DNA of 34,201 nucleotides from Micromonospora rosaria (GCF_001567585.1 NZ_LRQV01000075.1:1-34201), one strand, 5' to 3'. Shown: positions 9,652-17,419, numbered from the stretch's first letter. The notes: generated from the letters alone by a model not told the origin. A program made the numbers and translations.

Positions 9652-10051
9652 GGTTCCCGACGCTACCGGAGCACGGCGAATCCCGTTGCGGGCCCGGGAG
9701 GCCCCACCTACCGTGGACCCCGTACCGCCCGCCCGACCAGTCCGGGGAGCCCGCCGTGCCGCAGCAGTCCCGCACCACCACGCGGTCCACACCGCACGGT
9801 GGCGCGTCGCTGCCCGCCGGCCGCGAACACCCGGGGCGGCCGACGTGTCGACCAGGCCTGCGCCGGCCCACCGGCGGACCGGGTCCGCGATCGGGGTACC
9901 GGCGCGGATAGCGCCGCCCACCCCGTCCCGCCGGCCGTCCCTCCCGCACGGGACGGGGCGGCGTCCTCGTCTGCGGGGGTCCCGACCTCCGGTACCCCCG
10001 ATCCACTCCACCCGCCGTCGGTGTCGAGACGGCACGACCGAGGAGACCAGC
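9652..10051. promoter_or_regulatory. Divergent intergenic region, 400 bases, esterase / rtcB
   Basis: No convincing gene lies here. It contains the TAGCGT -10-like element of the esterase (9660-9665, minus) and an inverted repeat of 10 bp (9921-9930 with 9949-9958, 18-base loop) ahead of rtcB. Close to rtcB there is a GAGGAGA ribosome site. The length of the rtcB leader is unusual for this window. Confidence 0.45.
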
Positions 10052-11251
10052 ATGAGCTTCACCGAACTGCCGGGCACCCGCGCTCCGGTGCGGGTCTGGA
10101 CCGACCCGTACGGCATCGAGCCGGAGGCGGCCCGGCAGTTGCGCAACATCGGCGCGCTGCCGTGGGTGCAGGGGGTCGCGGTGATGCCCGACGTGCACTA
10201 CGGCAAGGGCGCCACCGTCGGCTCCGTCATCGCGATGCGGCAGGCCGTCTCCCCGGCGGCGGTCGGCGTGGACATCGGCTGCGGCATGTCCGCCGTGCGG
10301 ACCTCGCTCACCGCCGCCGACCTGCCGGACGACCTGGCCCCGCTGCGCGGCGCCATCGAGGCGACGATCCCGGTCGGGTTCGCCGCCCACGACGAGCCGG
10401 TCGACCCGCGCCGGATCCGGGGCCTGGAGCAGGGCGGCTGGGTCGACTTCTGGCAGCGGTTCGACACCCTCGACGCGCGGGTGGCGAAGCTGGAGACCCG
10501 CGCCCGGCGGCAGGTGGGCACCCTCGGCGGCGGCAACCACTTCATCGAGGTCTGCCTGGAGTCCGGTGGGCCGGACGACGGCCGGGTCTGGCTGATGCTG
10601 CACTCCGGGTCCCGCAACATCGGCAAGGAACTGGCCGAGCGGCACATGGCGGTGGCCCGGCGACTGCCGCACAACGCCGCGCTGCCGGACCGGGACCTGG
10701 CCGTGTTCCTCGCCGGCACCCCGGAGATGGACGCCTACCGGCGGGACCTGTGGTGGGCCCAGGAGTACGCCCGGCGCAACCGGGCCGTGCTGCTCGCCCT
10801 GCTCTGCGGCGTGGTGCGGGAGCACCTGCCGCAGGTCGCCTTCGACGAGCCGATCTCGGTGCACCACAACTACGTCGCCGAGGAGACCTACGGCGGCGAG
10901 CAGGTGCTGGTCACCCGCAAGGGCGCGATCCGGGCCGGCAAGGGGGACCTGGGCATCATCCCCGGTTCGATGGGCACCGGGTCGTACATCGTGCGGGGCA
11001 AGGGCAACCCGGACGCGTACTGCTCGGCGTCGCACGGCGCGGGCCGGCGGATGTCGCGGGGCCAGGCGCGGCGGACGTTCAGCATCGCCGACCTGGCCGC
11101 GCAGACCGCCGGGGTGGAGTGTCGCAAGGACGCCGGGGTGGTCGACGAGATCCCCGGGGCGTACAAGGACATCACCCAGGTGCTGGCGCAGCAGGCGGAC
11201 CTGGTCGAGGTGGTCGCCCATCTGCGGCAGGTGGTCTGTGTCAAGGGCTGA
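10052..11251 (+). CDS. rtcB: RtcB RNA-splicing ligase
   Basis: A 399-aa GTP- and Mn2+-dependent RNA ligase joining 2',3'-cyclic phosphate or 3'-phosphate ends to 5'-OH ends in RNA repair. Metal and active-site motifs are all visible: DVHYGKGATVG (47-57), Cys77 in GVDIGCGMS, GGGNHF (159-164), HSGSR (184-188), HHNY (271-274) and SHGAGR (327-332), where His328 is the expected guanylylated residue. Length and motifs agree with the short bacterial RtcB2-like forms. The ATG at 10052 has GAGGAGA 6 bases upstream. No rtcA, rtcR or archease gene is adjacent. It is followed by a terminator. Confidence 0.95.
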   Translation: MSFTELPGTRAPVRVWTDPYGIEPEAARQLRNIGALPWVQGVAVMPDVHYGKGATVGSVIAMRQAVSPAAVGVDIGCGMSAVRTSLTAADLPDDLAPLRGAIEATIPVGFAAHDEPVDPRRIRGLEQGGWVDFWQRFDTLDARVAKLETRARRQVGTLGGGNHFIEVCLESGGPDDGRVWLMLHSGSRNIGKELAERHMAVARRLPHNAALPDRDLAVFLAGTPEMDAYRRDLWWAQEYARRNRAVLLALLCGVVREHLPQVAFDEPISVHHNYVAEETYGGEQVLVTRKGAIRAGKGDLGIIPGSMGTGSYIVRGKGNPDAYCSASHGAGRRMSRGQARRTFSIADLAAQTAGVECRKDAGVVDEIPGAYKDITQVLAQQADLVEVVAHLRQVVCVKG

Positions 11252-11273
11252 CCGCCGCCCGCCCGGCGTCCCT

Positions 11274-11301
11274 GGCCCCGGGACGGTCGCGTCCCGGGGC
11301 C
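11274..11301 (+). terminator. Hairpin terminator after rtcB
   Basis: A perfect 12-bp GC-rich stem (11274-11285 with 11290-11301) with a 4-base loop begins 22 bases after the rtcB stop. Confidence 0.8.
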
Positions 11302-11437
11302 GGGACCGGCGGTGACCTCGGCGGGACGGCCCGGTAAAGGGGGCCGGCCGAGGTCGCGGCCGGCATGGTCGGGGGAGGGGGTGCCGCCGTCCGGAGGATG
11401 AACGGCACCCCACCGCCACGTTATCGTTGATCATCCT

Positions 11438-11447
11438 GTTGAGACTT
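11438..11447 (+). promoter_or_regulatory. 10-mer shared by both tandem-MerR promoters
   Basis: GTTGAGACTT here is the reverse complement of bases 2944-2953 in front of the other tandem-MerR gene. It lies 54 bases before the ATG of this regulator. The neighbouring palindrome TGGTCGACCA (11463-11472) may be part of the same control region. Confidence 0.4.
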
Positions 11448-11501
11448 TTCCCGGGTCTCGCGTGGTCGACCATCCACAACCTTCAAAACAAGGGTAGGGT
11501 C

Positions 11502-12188
11502 ATGCGCCCGATCGACCTGGCCCGCGAGCACGGGCTCTCCACGCAGGCGGTGCGCAACTACACCGACGCCGGCATCCTGCCTGTCGCGGAGCGCAGCCCG
11601 TCGGGGTACCGCCGCTACAGCCCCCGGCACGCGCACGCGTTGCGCGCGTTCGTCGCGCTCGTGCCGGCCCACGGGCACGCCGACGCGACCGCGATCATGC
11701 AGGCGGTGCACCGGGACCGGGTCGACCTGGCGCTGGCGCTGGTCGACCGGGGGCACGCGCGGCTGCTGGCCGACCGGCAGACCCTGGACGCCGTCGAGGA
11801 CGCGTTGCAGGGTCTGGACGGGGCGGACCTGTCGGGCGGGTCGCCGATGTCGGTGGGGGAACTGGCCCGCCGGCTCGGCGTGCGGCCGACCACCCTGCGC
11901 CGGTGGGAGCGGGCGGGGGTGCTGCGCCCGCCGCGCGACCCCGGCACCGGGTACCGGGTGTACGAGGCGGCCGACGTGCGCGACGCGCTGCTGGCCCACC
12001 AACTGCGGCGGGGCACGTACCCGGTGGAGCAGATCGCCGAGGTGCTGGCGCGGGTCCGGGCCGCCGGGGGCGTCGCGCCGCTGCGGGCGACGCTGGCCGA
12101 CTGGCGGACCCGGCTGGACCGACGTGGCCGGGCGATGCTCGCCGCCGCCGCCGCGCTCGACCGCTACCTCACCCACACCGGCCGGTGA
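11502..12188 (+). CDS. Tandem-MerR-domain transcriptional regulator, paralogue
   Basis: A 228-aa protein with two MerR-type HTH domains. The first is at about residues 3-70 (AREHGLSTQAVRNYTDAGIL, SGYRRY) and the second at about 116-185 (VGELARRLGVRPTTLRRWER, TGYRVY). Architecture and linker match the regulator at 2980, so they are paralogues. The ATG at 11502 is preceded by AAGGG with 7 bases of spacing; the longer in-frame reading back to 11427 has no ribosome site. A weak terminator follows, then the secreted protease gene in the same direction, a plausible target. No ligand-binding C-terminal domain beyond a short helical tail is seen. Confidence 0.82.
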   Translation: MRPIDLAREHGLSTQAVRNYTDAGILPVAERSPSGYRRYSPRHAHALRAFVALVPAHGHADATAIMQAVHRDRVDLALALVDRGHARLLADRQTLDAVEDALQGLDGADLSGGSPMSVGELARRLGVRPTTLRRWERAGVLRPPRDPGTGYRVYEAADVRDALLAHQLRRGTYPVEQIAEVLARVRAAGGVAPLRATLADWRTRLDRRGRAMLAAAAALDRYLTHTGR

Positions 12189-12203
12189 GCAGGGCCCGGC
12201 GGC

Positions 12204-12227
12204 CCGGCGGACGGCTCCGTCCGCTGG
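12204..12227 (+). terminator. Weak hairpin terminator after the second tandem-MerR gene
   Basis: An 11-bp stem with one G-T pair (12204-12214 with 12217-12227) around a very tight loop lies 16 bases past the stop codon. Confidence 0.5.
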
Positions 12228-12256
12228 TCGACGGCGCTGAACAGGTATGACAAAAA

Positions 12257-12279
12257 CAGTATTCGACAGTCGACTACTG
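12257..12279. promoter_or_regulatory. 23-bp near-perfect palindrome, protease operator candidate
   Basis: The 23 bases are palindromic around one central base with a single mismatched pair. They open with CAGTA and close with TACTG, with GTCGA in between. The surrounding DNA is the most AT-rich stretch of this part of the window. A -35-like TTCGAC (12262-12267) and a -10-like TAGCAT (12287-12292), 19 bp apart, overlap or follow it; a 19-bp spacer is typical of MerR-controlled promoters. Confidence 0.55.
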
Positions 12280-12346
12280 ACACATCTAGCATCAGCGTAC
12301 ATCGATGCGCAGCGGCCGTGCCGCTGCGGGACCGAGGGAGTGCGCG

Positions 12347-13546
12347 ATGGTGCGACGACACCTGCTGCGGGCGGCGACAGCCGTGGTCGCGGCGGTACTG
12401 GCGGCAACCGGCCTGCAGGCCGTCACCGCCGCGACGGCTTCGGCCGCCGTGCGGACGGTGTACTACGACGCGAGCCGGGCCGGAGAGTTCCGGACCAACT
12501 TCGACGCGGCGGCCCGGATCTGGAACAGCTCGGTCAGCAACGTCCAGCTCGTCGCCCGTACCCCGGGCAACGTGACGGTCTACGTGGACAGCGGCTGGCC
12601 CCGGGCCCAGGTCACCGGGCTCGGCTCGGGCCGGGTGTGGATGGGCTGGCAGGCGGTGGACCAGGGGTACGACCGGACCCGGATCGCCACCCACGAGTTC
12701 GGGCACATCCTCGGCCTGCCGGACCGGCGTACCGGCCTCTGCACCGACCTGATGTCCGGCAGCAGCGCCCCGGTCTCCTGCCGCAACGCCAACCCCAGCG
12801 CCGCCGAGGCGGCCCAGGTCGACCGGCTGTTCGGCGGCGCCGCCCTGGCCGAGATCGCCCCCCAGGGCTACACCTGGAGCAACTCGGACCCCGGTGACGT
12901 CGCCACGCCGATGGTGGTCGGCGGCCGTCCGGCCAGCGAGAACTACCCCTTCATGGTGTACGTCTCCGGCTGCACCGGCTCGCTGATCAAGGCCAACTGG
13001 GCGGTCACCGCGAAGCACTGCGGCACCCCGGCCTCGGTCCGGGTGGGCAGCACCAACCGCTCCAGCGGGGGCACCGTGGTCAGCGTGACCCGGGCGGTGA
13101 ACCACCCGACCATCGACGTCAAGCTGCTCCAGCTCGGCAGCTCGGTCAGCTACGCCCCGGCCCCGATCCCGACCACCTCCGGCGCGGTCGGCACCGCCAC
13201 CCGGATCATCGGGTGGGGCCAGACCTGCGCCCCGCGCGGCTGTGGCTCGGCCCCGCTCGTCGCCAACGAGCTGGACACCTCGATCGTCGCGGACACCCGG
13301 TGCCTCGGCATCAACGGCCCGTACGAGATCTGCACCAACAACACCAACGGCAACTCCGGCGCCTGCTACGGCGACTCCGGCGGGCCGCAGGTGCGCCAGA
13401 TCAACGGGGTGTGGAACCTGATCGGCGCCACCAGCCGCGCCGGCAACAACAACTCGACCTGCGCCACCGGCCCGTCCATCTACGGCGACCTGCCGTCGAT
13501 CCGCTCCTGGATCAACACCCAGGTCGGCGGGCTGCCCGCCGCCTGA
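12347..13546 (+). CDS. Secreted bifunctional protease: snapalysin plus trypsin-like domain
   Basis: A 399-aa exported protein. Residues 1-33 are a signal peptide. Residues about 35-165 match snapalysin (M7): zinc site HEFGHILGLPD (His116, Glu117, His120, Asp126), Met-turn at DLMSG (Met136), and a Cys132-Cys145 pair. Residues about 186-395 form a chymotrypsin-fold serine protease (S1) with His224 (TAKHCG), Asp257 (DVKLL) and Ser344 (GDSGGP), which starts at VVGGRPA like a mature trypsin N-terminus. Both sites look intact. The ATG at 12347 has GAGGGAG 6 bases upstream. One chain thus carries a metallo- and a serine protease; the metalloprotease half might process the serine protease (inference). 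Confidence 0.9.
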   Translation: MVRRHLLRAATAVVAAVLAATGLQAVTAATASAAVRTVYYDASRAGEFRTNFDAAARIWNSSVSNVQLVARTPGNVTVYVDSGWPRAQVTGLGSGRVWMGWQAVDQGYDRTRIATHEFGHILGLPDRRTGLCTDLMSGSSAPVSCRNANPSAAEAAQVDRLFGGAALAEIAPQGYTWSNSDPGDVATPMVVGGRPASENYPFMVYVSGCTGSLIKANWAVTAKHCGTPASVRVGSTNRSSGGTVVSVTRAVNHPTIDVKLLQLGSSVSYAPAPIPTTSGAVGTATRIIGWGQTCAPRGCGSAPLVANELDTSIVADTRCLGINGPYEICTNNTNGNSGACYGDSGGPQVRQINGVWNLIGATSRAGNNNSTCATGPSIYGDLPSIRSWINTQVGGLPAA

Positions 13547-13556
13547 GCACCGACAC

Positions 13557-13594
13557 CGAACGGGGGGACGCCGGTCACGGCGTCCCCCCGTTCG
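13557..13594 (+). terminator. Hairpin terminator after the protease gene
   Basis: A perfect 17-bp stem (13557-13573 with 13578-13594) with a 4-base loop starts 10 bases after the stop codon. Confidence 0.85.
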
Positions 13595-13601
13595 TGGGGA
13601 A

Positions 13602-13655
13602 GGAAGGGCCCCCTTTTAACACCTGCGGTAGAGAAGGGAACCCCTCTCACACCTC
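13602..13655. repeat. Candidate dispersed intergenic repeat (Micromonospora type)
   Basis: Two purine/pyrimidine dyads, one around AAGGGCCCCCTT and one around GAAGGGAACCCC, flank the core AACACCTGCGGTA. I recall elements of this form scattered between genes in Micromonospora, but only one copy is in the window, so the repeat status rests on that recollection. Confidence 0.45.
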
Positions 13656-13825
13656 GGGCCCTCCCGGGCCCGGCAGCGCCTCGTCCGTGCCTACGCCGGG
13701 GCGACCGGGGGCGTCGACGCGGCCTGTCCGGGCGCGTCGGCTGCGGGGTCTGACCGGACAGCGACCGGTCGTCGACGCGCCGTATCCTTTCCGCGGAACC
13801 GTGGCAGGACCGCAGGAGGGATGAC

Positions 13826-15742
13826 GTGAGCAACCAGACCGAGACGTTGGAGTTCCAGGCCGAGACCCGTCAGCTGTTGCAGTTGATGGTCCATTCGATC
13901 TACTCGAACAAGGACGTCTTCCTGCGCGAACTCATCTCGAACGCCTCCGACGCGCTGGACAAGCTGCGCCTGGAGTCGATGATCGACAAGGATCTGCAGG
14001 CCGACACCGACGACCTGCACATCGAGATCGACGCCGACCGCGAGGCCCGGACGCTCACCGTCCGGGACAACGGCATCGGGATGTCCCGCGACGACGTCGT
14101 CGCGCTGATCGGCACGATCGCCCGCTCCGGCACCGCCGAGCTGCTGCAGAAGCTGCGGGAGTCCCGCGACGCCGGGGCCAACCAGGAGCTGATCGGTCAG
14201 TTCGGCGTCGGGTTCTACGCCACCTTCATGGTCGCCGAGAAGGTCACCCTGGTCACCCGGCGGGCCGGCGAGCGCGAGGGTACCCGCTGGGAGTCCACCG
14301 GCGCCGGCACGTACCAGATCGAGACGGTCGCGGACGCCCCGCAGGGCACCTCGGTCACCGTGCACCTCAAGCCCGAGGACAGCGAGGACAACCTCTTCGA
14401 CTACACCGCCGAGGCGAAGATCCGGGAGATCGTCAAGCGGTACTCGGACTTCATCTCGTGGCCGATCCGGATGACCGTGGAGCGGGCCGGCGAGGAGGGC
14501 GCGACCACCAGCGAGGTGCAGACCCTCAACTCGATGAAGGCGCTCTGGGCGCGTCCGCGCGACGAGGTCGCCGAGGAGGACTACCGGGACTTCTACCGGC
14601 ACGTCAGCCACGACTGGGCCGACCCGCTGGAGACCATCCACATGCGGGGCGAGGGGACCTTCGAGTACGAGGCCCTGCTCTTCGTCCCCTCGCACGCCCC
14701 GTTCGACCTGTTCATGCGGGAGGGGCGGCGCGGCGTCCAGCTCTACGTCAAGCGTGTCTTCATCATGGACGACTGCGAGGCGCTGATCCCGAACTACCTG
14801 CGCTTCGTCAAGGGTGTGGTGGACGCCCACGACCTGTCGCTGAACATCTCCCGGGAGATCCTCCAGCAGGACCGGCAGATCCAGGTGGTGCGCCGCCGGC
14901 TGGTCCGCAAGGTGCTCACCACGATCCGGGACCTCAAGGCCAACCAGGAGGAGAAGTACCGCACCCTCTGGACCGAGTTCGGTCGGGCGCTCAAGGAGGG
15001 GCTGATCGAGGACCCGGACAACCGGGACACCCTCTTCGAGATCGTCTCGCTCGCCTCCACCCACGACCCGGCCGAGCCGACCAGCCTCGCCGGCTACGTC
15101 GAGCGGATGAAGGACGGCCAGACCGAGATCTACTACGCCACCGGCGAGTCCCGCACCATGATCGAGAACTCGCCGCACATGGAGGCGTTCCGGGCCAAGG
15201 GGTACGAGGTGCTGATCCTCACCGACCCGGTCGACGAGGTCTGGGTCGAGCAGGTGGGCCAGTTCGACGGCAAGCCGCTGCGCTCCATCGCCAAGGGCCA
15301 GGTCGACCTGGACACCGAGGAGGAGAAGAAGAGCGCCGAGGCCGAGCGGGAGCAGCGCGGCAAGGAGTTCGCGGCGCTGCTGACCTGGATGACCGGGCAG
15401 CTCCAGGAGAGCGTCAAGGAGGTCCGGCTGTCGTCGCGGCTGACCACCTCGCCGGCCTGCGTGGTCGGCGACGCGTACGACATGACGCCCACGCTGGAGA
15501 AGATGTACCGGGCGATGGGGCAGGAGGTCCCGCCGGTCAAGCGGATCCTGGAACTCAACCCGACCCACCCGCTGGTCACCGGCCTGCGTACGGCGCACGA
15601 GCAGGGGGGCGACGACACCGCCGCGCTGACCGAGACCGCCGAGTTGCTGTACGGCATGGCGTTGCTCGCCGAGGGCGGGGAGCTGACCGACCCGGCCCGG
15701 TTCACCCGGATCCTGGCCGACCGGCTGGCCCGTACCCTCTGA
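13826..15742 (+). CDS. htpG: Molecular chaperone HtpG (Hsp90)
   Basis: A 638-aa cytosolic Hsp90-type ATP-dependent chaperone of normal length. The GHKL ATPase motifs are present near the N-terminus: ELISNASDALDKLR, DNGIGM and GQFGVGFY. The middle domain carries the conserved catalytic-loop arginine in the LNISREILQ region, and the C-terminal dimerisation domain ends at the normal place. There is no C-terminal MEEVD, as expected for bacteria. The GTG at 13826 has AGGAGGG 5 bases upstream. A two-codon frame, ATG ACG TGA (13821-13829), overlaps the start, so its stop shares bases with the GTG. The gene stands alone between terminators. Confidence 0.96.
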   Translation: MSNQTETLEFQAETRQLLQLMVHSIYSNKDVFLRELISNASDALDKLRLESMIDKDLQADTDDLHIEIDADREARTLTVRDNGIGMSRDDVVALIGTIARSGTAELLQKLRESRDAGANQELIGQFGVGFYATFMVAEKVTLVTRRAGEREGTRWESTGAGTYQIETVADAPQGTSVTVHLKPEDSEDNLFDYTAEAKIREIVKRYSDFISWPIRMTVERAGEEGATTSEVQTLNSMKALWARPRDEVAEEDYRDFYRHVSHDWADPLETIHMRGEGTFEYEALLFVPSHAPFDLFMREGRRGVQLYVKRVFIMDDCEALIPNYLRFVKGVVDAHDLSLNISREILQQDRQIQVVRRRLVRKVLTTIRDLKANQEEKYRTLWTEFGRALKEGLIEDPDNRDTLFEIVSLASTHDPAEPTSLAGYVERMKDGQTEIYYATGESRTMIENSPHMEAFRAKGYEVLILTDPVDEVWVEQVGQFDGKPLRSIAKGQVDLDTEEEKKSAEAEREQRGKEFAALLTWMTGQLQESVKEVRLSSRLTTSPACVVGDAYDMTPTLEKMYRAMGQEVPPVKRILELNPTHPLVTGLRTAHEQGGDDTAALTETAELLYGMALLAEGGELTDPARFTRILADRLARTL

Positions 15743-15768
15743 CCGCGTCGCCTGCTCGCTGACCGCTT

Positions 15769-15808
15769 CGGCGCGGGGTGGCACCCCGCCAGGGGCCACC
15801 CCGCGCCG
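15769..15808 (+). terminator. Hairpin terminator after htpG
   Basis: A perfect 13-bp stem (15769-15781 with 15796-15808) encloses a 14-base loop that can itself form alternative GC pairs. It lies between the convergent htpG and the small minus-strand gene. Confidence 0.75.
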
Positions 15809-15933
15809 GTCGTCGTCGGCCGCCACGCCGTGGACGTGGTCGCGGACTCGGCCGGCGGTGGCCTCGTCGGCCCCGGTCACCCGCTGGCCGGAGTCTGGCG
15901 TGGTGACCGGCGCGGTGGGGTGACCGAGGCGGA

Positions 15934-16257
15934 TCAGGCTGCGGCGGCGGGCGAGCCGTGCCGGTGGTGCGGGTGCCCGACGGGAGCCGACTGCTCCGCC
16001 GGCTGCTGCCAGGTCGGCTGCTGCTGCGGCTGCCAGGCCGGCTGCTGCCGCGGCGGCTGCGCCAGACGCAGGGCCTGCTGTGACCAGGCCCAGGGCGCGC
16101 AGGGCTGCGCCCGGTCGAGGCACTGGAGGTTGCGGCACTCCCCGTGCTCACCGCCCCGGTGCTGCTCGGCGACCCGGACGGCGAGGCGCCACAGCATCGG
16201 GTCGGTCACGCCCTCCGGCACGGTGTCCCCACGGTCAGGTCGGACGGAATCGGACAT
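15934..16257 (-). CDS. Small conserved-looking protein with Cys cluster and Gln/Pro tail
   Basis: A 107-aa cytosolic protein not assigned to a family. Its N-terminal half has a Trp/His/Cys-rich patch (HGECRNLQCLDRAQPC, then WAW), which could bind a metal. The C-terminal third is low complexity, rich in Gln, Pro and Trp (WQPQQQPTWQQP). The ATG at 16257 has GAGGGGGG about 6 bases upstream. Its Cys spacing does not match WhiB. The minus-strand promoter region holds the dyad described at 16287-16320. Confidence 0.6.
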   Translation of the reverse strand: MSDSVRPDRGDTVPEGVTDPMLWRLAVRVAEQHRGGEHGECRNLQCLDRAQPCAPWAWSQQALRLAQPPRQQPAWQPQQQPTWQQPAEQSAPVGHPHHRHGSPAAAA

Positions 16258-16584
16258 GAGCGGCCCCCCTCGTACGCGATGTCCCCTTAACCCTCACCAG
16301 TCAACACCGGGTTAAACCCGCGCCACCGGCCACCAGCACGTGACAATCGCCACGTGACCCGCCCTCCGACCTGCGACCCGACGGTCCGGCGGGGCCGTCG
16401 GGCATCGACGTGACCCCCGGGTCCGGCGCTCCATGATGCACGCCGTGGTCGATGCCGCAACCCGGTGGAGGACCGCCCCGTGCGGCCCGGTGAAGAACCT
16501 CACCGACGGTGGGCGATCGGGGCAGACCCGCCCTACCGTCGTACGAGTTCGCGTTTGCGGACACCGCGCCCGGTACGCCCAATC
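16258..16584. promoter_or_regulatory. Intergenic stretch between small gene and riboswitch
   Basis: Apart from the TTAACCC dyads at its left end this stretch shows no gene that I can support. It should contain the promoter of the rpf transcript, but no clear -35/-10 pair stands out. Confidence 0.35.
16287..16320. promoter_or_regulatory. TTAACCC / GGGTTAA dyads upstream of the small Cys-cluster gene
   Basis: TTAACCC (16287-16293) and GGGTTAA (16309-16315) form an inverted repeat 15 bases apart. The right arm is also half of the perfect palindrome CGGGTTAAACCCG (16308-16320). A -35-like TTGACT lies between them on the minus strand (complement of 16299-16304). The arrangement of three half-sites around a promoter element resembles an operator; no regulator is identified. 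Confidence 0.4.
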
Positions 16585-16728
16585 CATGCCACCGGTCCGC
16601 GCGGCACCAGTCGTCCAGGGCATGGAGCGGGGGACCCGACGTTCCACGGTGCAGGTCACCTCGGGGTGAAGCCGCCCACCGGCGGCCGGGCTCCTCGGCC
16701 CGAACCCGACAGCTCACCCCGTCGGCGT
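16585..16728 (+). promoter_or_regulatory. ydaO/yuaA (c-di-AMP) riboswitch upstream of rpf
   Basis: The leader of the Rpf-LysM gene carries the conserved blocks of the c-di-AMP riboswitch: GAGCGGGGGAC (16625-16635), CCTCGGGGTGAAGCC (16659-16673) and CCGAACCCGACAGCTCACCC (16699-16718), closed by GTCGGCG (16721-16727). The ribosome site AGGAA follows at once (16731-16735). Riboswitches of this class precede rpf and other wall-remodelling genes in many actinobacteria, where c-di-AMP turns expression off. The 5' boundary is approximate because the outer helix was not modelled. Confidence 0.85.
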
Positions 16729-16738
16729 GGAGGAACCA

Positions 16739-17419
16739 ATGCCAACTCAGTACAACGCCCGGCACCGCCGTACCAGCAACCGCCGCAGGGCCGTCGGCGC
16801 CCTCGCCGTCGGCGCGATGACCGGGGCCGCCGCCGTGCTCGGCACGGCCGCCCCCGCGCAGGCCGACAGCGTCAACTGGGACGCGATCGCGCAGTGCGAG
16901 TCCAGCGGGAACTGGAGTATCAACACCGGCAACGGCTACTACGGCGGGCTCCAGTTCAAGCAGAGCACCTGGGAGGGGTACGGCGGCCTCAGGTACGCCA
17001 AGCGGGCCGACCTGGCCAGCCGGGGCGAGCAGATCGCGGTGGCCGAGCGGGTCCTCAAGGGCCAGGGCATCGGTGCCTGGCCGACCTGCGGCAAGAGGGG
17101 CGGCGCGGTGAAGGGCTCCGGGTCGACGTCGTCCGCGTCCACGTCGAGCGGCTCGAAGGCGTCCGGGTCGAAGGCGTCCGGGTCGCAGTCGCGGTCCACC
17201 GGGACGGCGGAGCGGGCCGAGAACCGCCAGCGCGCCGCCCAGCCGGCCACCCGGGGCAGCGACCGGGGCACCTACGTCGTCCGGCCCGGCGACACGCTGT
17301 CGACGATCGCCCAGGTGAAAAACGTCTCCGGCGGATGGCAGGCCCTGTACGAGCGCAACGAGCGGGTCGTCGGCGACGACCCGGGCCTGATCTTCCCGGG
17401 TCAGCGGCTCAGCCTCTGA
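16739..17419 (+). CDS. Resuscitation-promoting factor, Rpf domain plus LysM
   Basis: A 226-aa secreted peptidoglycan hydrolase. Residues 1-42 are a signal peptide with a basic start and AAPAQA cleavage region. Residues about 44-118 are an Rpf domain (lysozyme-like transglycosylase fold) with catalytic Glu54 in CESSGNW, the motif GYYGGLQF, and the usual Cys53-Cys117 pair. A low-complexity Ser/Gly/Lys linker (repeat KASGS) follows. A LysM domain (about 177-225, TYVVRPGDTLSTIA) binds the wall. The ATG at 16739 was chosen for the ribosome site right behind the riboswitch. It likely restarts growth of spores or dormant cells and is controlled by c-di-AMP through the leader. Confidence 0.93.
   Translation: MPTQYNARHRRTSNRRRAVGALAVGAMTGAAAVLGTAAPAQADSVNWDAIAQCESSGNWSINTGNGYYGGLQFKQSTWEGYGGLRYAKRADLASRGEQIAVAERVLKGQGIGAWPTCGKRGGAVKGSGSTSSASTSSGSKASGSKASGSQSRSTGTAERAENRQRAAQPATRGSDRGTYVVRPGDTLSTIAQVKNVSGGWQALYERNERVVGDDPGLIFPGQRLSL

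Noticed and set aside
13691..16138. 815-codon open frame antisense to htpG
   Set aside because: It has no ribosome site or recognisable domain and mirrors the codon pattern of htpG. Long antisense frames are normal in DNA with strong third-position GC bias.
15830..16315. Plus-strand frame with a Cys-rich stretch (CGCQAGCCRGGC)
   Set aside because: The Cys codons are the reverse complement of the Gln/Ala/Pro repeats in the minus-strand gene, which has the better ribosome site and start.
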